Of a stretch of DNA of 64,000 bases, positions 62,357 through 64,000 are shown in pieces (position 1 is the first letter of the stretch; each line of letters opens with the position of its first letter). The notes under the pieces were generated by a model. The model was not told the DNA's origin, searched no databases, and saw only the letters and a list, made by a program, of their open reading frames with translations. The translations under genes were made by a program, and so were the position numbers. The stretch covers positions 691,663-755,662 of the forward strand of contig JAJEHD010000018.1 in assembly GCA_022819505.1 (NCBI GenBank), given 5' to 3'. This stretch comes from Acidimicrobiia bacterium (GTDB lineage Bacteria > Actinomycetota > Acidimicrobiia > Acidimicrobiales > Aldehydirespiratoraceae).

Positions 62357-63235
62357 GTGGACAACTGGGGGCTGGGCGCCTGGCTTGAGTCGCTGAGCAG
62401 CGTGGCCGACTCCACCCGGGCCGTGTACGCCCGGGACGCGGCCGCGGCCGCGGGGTGGCTTCACGAGGCCGGCCACGCCGGACCCGAATCGGTGGATCGC
62501 CGGGCCCTGCGCCGGTATCTGGCCCATCTGGGGAACGGCCGCTACGCGGCCCGCACCATCACCCGCAAAGTGTCGGTGCTGCGCCGCTACTTCGACTGGG
62601 CTCGCCGCACCGGCCGCATTGAGGTTGACCCCACGCTGGGGCTCACCGCGCCGCGGGGTGGATCGCGGCTCCCGCAGGTGCTCAAGGACGACCAGATTCA
62701 CACCCTCATCGAGAAGCCGGCCCGGGCTGGCGACGACGACGCCCGTGACGCCCGGGATCTCGCCATCGTCGAGTTGCTCTACGGCAGCGGCCTGCGGGTC
62801 AGTGAGCTGTGCGGCCTGAGCCGCGACGACATCGACCTGTCCCGGTTGGAGGTGCGGGTGTGGGGCAAGGGGGCCAAGCAGCGCCTGGTGCCGCTGAGTG
62901 AGCCCGCGGCGGGAGCGTTACGCGACTGGCTCAAGCGTCATCGCGACTCTTTCGTCACCGAGGAGACGCCCGTCGAGGCGATCTTCCTCAACCAGCGGGG
63001 ACGGGCCATGACGCCCCGGGACGTGCGCCGGGTGCTCGACCGCCGCAGCGTGGTGCCTACCCATCCCCACGCGCTGCGCCACACGTTCGCCACCCACCTG
63101 CTCGACGGCGGCGCCGACCTGCGGACGGTGCAGGAATTGCTGGGCCACGCCGACATCGCCACCACCCAGATCTATACCCACGTCAGCCGCGAGCGCCTGC
63201 GCGAGGTTCACCGCACAACCCACCCGCGGGCCTGA
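62357..63235 (+). CDS. xerC: Tyrosine recombinase XerC
   Basis: The 292-residue integrase has the N-terminal SAM-like core ([22 protein letters not shown]) and the catalytic set Arg in [14 protein letters not shown], Lys in [13 protein letters not shown], His/Arg in [17 protein letters not shown], His in [11 protein letters not shown] and Tyr in [13 protein letters not shown]. It resolves chromosome dimers at dif with a XerD partner. The gene follows dprA in M. tuberculosis too, with a small insertion of other genes here. GTG 62357 is used; a GTG at 62312 is an upstream option. Confidence 0.93.
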   Translation: MDNWGLGAWLESLSSVADSTRAVYARDAAAAAGWLHEAGHAGPESVDRRALRRYLAHLGNGRYAARTITRKVSVLRRYFDWARRTGRIEVDPTLGLTAPRGGSRLPQVLKDDQIHTLIEKPARAGDDDARDARDLAIVELLYGSGLRVSELCGLSRDDIDLSRLEVRVWGKGAKQRLVPLSEPAAGALRDWLKRHRDSFVTEETPVEAIFLNQRGRAMTPRDVRRVLDRRSVVPTHPHALRHTFATHLLDGGADLRTVQELLGHADIATTQIYTHVSRERLREVHRTTHPRA

Positions 63236-63266
63236 GGCCCGCGGCCGGATCCGTCCGACAACGGCA

Positions 63267-63309
63267 GGTCTGCGCGGCGGCCGGCCGCTGCCGGCCGCCG
63301 CTACAGACC
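63267..63309. terminator. Strong bidirectional hairpin between convergent genes
   Basis: CGGCGGCCGGC (63275-63285) and GCCGGCCGCCG (63290-63300) form an 11-bp stem with a 4-base loop; outside it GGTCTG and CAGACC add 6 more pairs with a small bulge. It lies between the convergent xerC and substrate-binding genes. There is no T-run, so it may stop RNA polymerase with Rho or protect RNA ends on both strands. Confidence 0.7.
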
Positions 63310-63316
63310 GCGGGAT

Positions 63317-64000
63317 CTAGGAGGGTGCGGGGCGGTACTCGTTTATCGGGTACAGGCAGACGCCACCCTCGATGCCGTCCACCGGGAACGGATACGGCCT
63401 GGTGCAGGGCATTTCGAACACGAGGTTGTGGATCACGTCGGGGATACGGGTCTTGCCCGGCCGGATGGAGGCCGGGTGCATCTCGTTGGAGTCGACCGGA
63501 CCCAGGTTGGCCAGCGCCTCATAGATGTCGGCCCGGGTGGGGTTGTCGCCCGCGTCGTGTATCGCCCTGAGCGCGATGCGCATGACGACGCACACCGAGC
63601 CGACCATGCCGTATCGCGAGTTGCCGTCGTAGCGGTCCTCCGACTCGTGGTTGGCGCCGGACGGGCTGTTGGCCCCGTAGGTGTCGTTGCACATCTCGTT
63701 GAACGCCTTGGTCTGGTAGCCGTCGTTCCGGTAGGAGCCCGTGTCGCGCGAGTCCAGGATGATGGTGCCGTTGTAGAGCGCTCCCGCCGCCTCGCCGCTG
63801 AAGGCAGGGATCTTCGAGGACACCAACTCAGAGGCCTGGGAGTTGAAGTCCGAGGCGTAGAACTGGACGTCGCCGGGCCGGAACCCCTGGTTGACCATCT
63901 CGGCTATGTAGCCGGGAGCGGACAGGGTGTTGAGCACGTTGAAGAAGACATCGACGCCGGCGTTGCGCAGGTTCTGTACGGACTCGGTCACACCGCCCGT
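63317..64000 (-). CDS. Branched-chain amino-acid-type ABC substrate-binding protein (C-terminal part, cut by window edge)
   Basis: About 227 residues of the C-terminal half of a type I periplasmic-binding protein are visible: [53 protein letters not shown] and the final region with two Cys pairs. The N-terminus, with the signal peptide, lies beyond the right edge. This LivK-like class binds amino acids, urea, or aromatic or short organic acids, and the ligand cannot be told. The start seen at 63991 is only an internal codon. Confidence 0.8.
   Translation of the reverse strand, partial: TGGVTESVQNLRNAGVDVFFNVLNTLSAPGYIAEMVNQGFRPGDVQFYASDFNSQASELVSSKIPAFSGEAAGALYNGTIILDSRDTGSYRNDGYQTKAFNEMCNDTYGANSPSGANHESEDRYDGNSRYGMVGSVCVVMRIALRAIHDAGDNPTRADIYEALANLGPVDSNEMHPASIRPGKTRIPDVIHNLVFEMPCTRPYPFPVDGIEGGVCLYPINEYRPAPS

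Overview
The window is a GC-rich, gene-dense stretch of chromosome from an actinobacterium, most likely an uncultured member of Acidimicrobiia or a neighbouring deep branch. The signs are a fused 2-oxoglutarate decarboxylase/dehydrogenase (kgd), the mismatch endonuclease NucS, two luciferase-like (often F420-dependent) oxidoreductases, a PIG-L deacetylase of the mycothiol type, many GTG/TTG starts, and a gene order from recG to xerC that matches the order I recall from Mycobacterium tuberculosis (Rv2973c down to Rv2894c). No tRNA, rRNA, CRISPR array, insertion sequence or prophage was seen. The genus assignment is inference.

Layout. 1-6.1 kb: minus-strand genes for an edge-truncated protein, a secreted nuclease, an SDR, a PAP2 phosphatase, a VanW envelope protein and NucS, with one plus-strand LLM enzyme. 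6.1-10.9 kb: a plus-strand catabolic operon (SDR, LLM oxidoreductase, LsrF/DhnA-type aldolase, FGGY sugar kinase, 2-hydroxyacid dehydrogenase). 10.9-16.4 kb: minus-strand SDR, CysQ-like phosphatase and the large kgd. 16.5-25.6 kb: exonuclease III, CPA2 antiporter with universal-stress domains, UvrD-like helicase, a mini zincin, a secreted protein with 30 plant-type leucine-rich repeats, and a GT2-GtrA glycosyltransferase. 25.6-29.5 kb: a TPP riboswitch followed by a thiBPQ-type thiamine ABC transporter. 29.5-38.7 kb: MFS exporter, a P450/hydrolase/racemase module that looks like branched-chain or sterol side-chain oxidation, PIG-L deacetylase, a small membrane protein, ATP-type PEP carboxykinase and a cold-shock-like protein.

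38.8-58.3 kb is the conserved information-processing backbone: fakA-like, recG, rsmD, coaD, a SepIVA-like coiled coil, DUF177, rpmF, plsX, acpP, rnc, an Fpg-family gene, smc, an HtrA-like protease, ftsY, ffh, rpsP, khpA, rimM, trmD, rplS and yraN, mostly with 4-base overlaps that suggest translational coupling. 58.3-63.3 kb holds two tiny genes, a cytochrome c lipoprotein, a frameshifted yifB/comM, dprA, a DUF4258/DUF2283 toxin-antitoxin-like pair and xerC. The window ends inside a substrate-binding protein gene.

The most unusual observations are: an identical 49-bp repeat in three intergenic sites, one of which seems to be translated into the N-terminus of a P450; an Fpg-family protein that has lost all catalytic and lesion-recognition residues; a yraN gene with no ordinary start codon but a well-placed Shine-Dalgarno before AUC; and a toxin-antitoxin-like pair translationally coupled to dprA.
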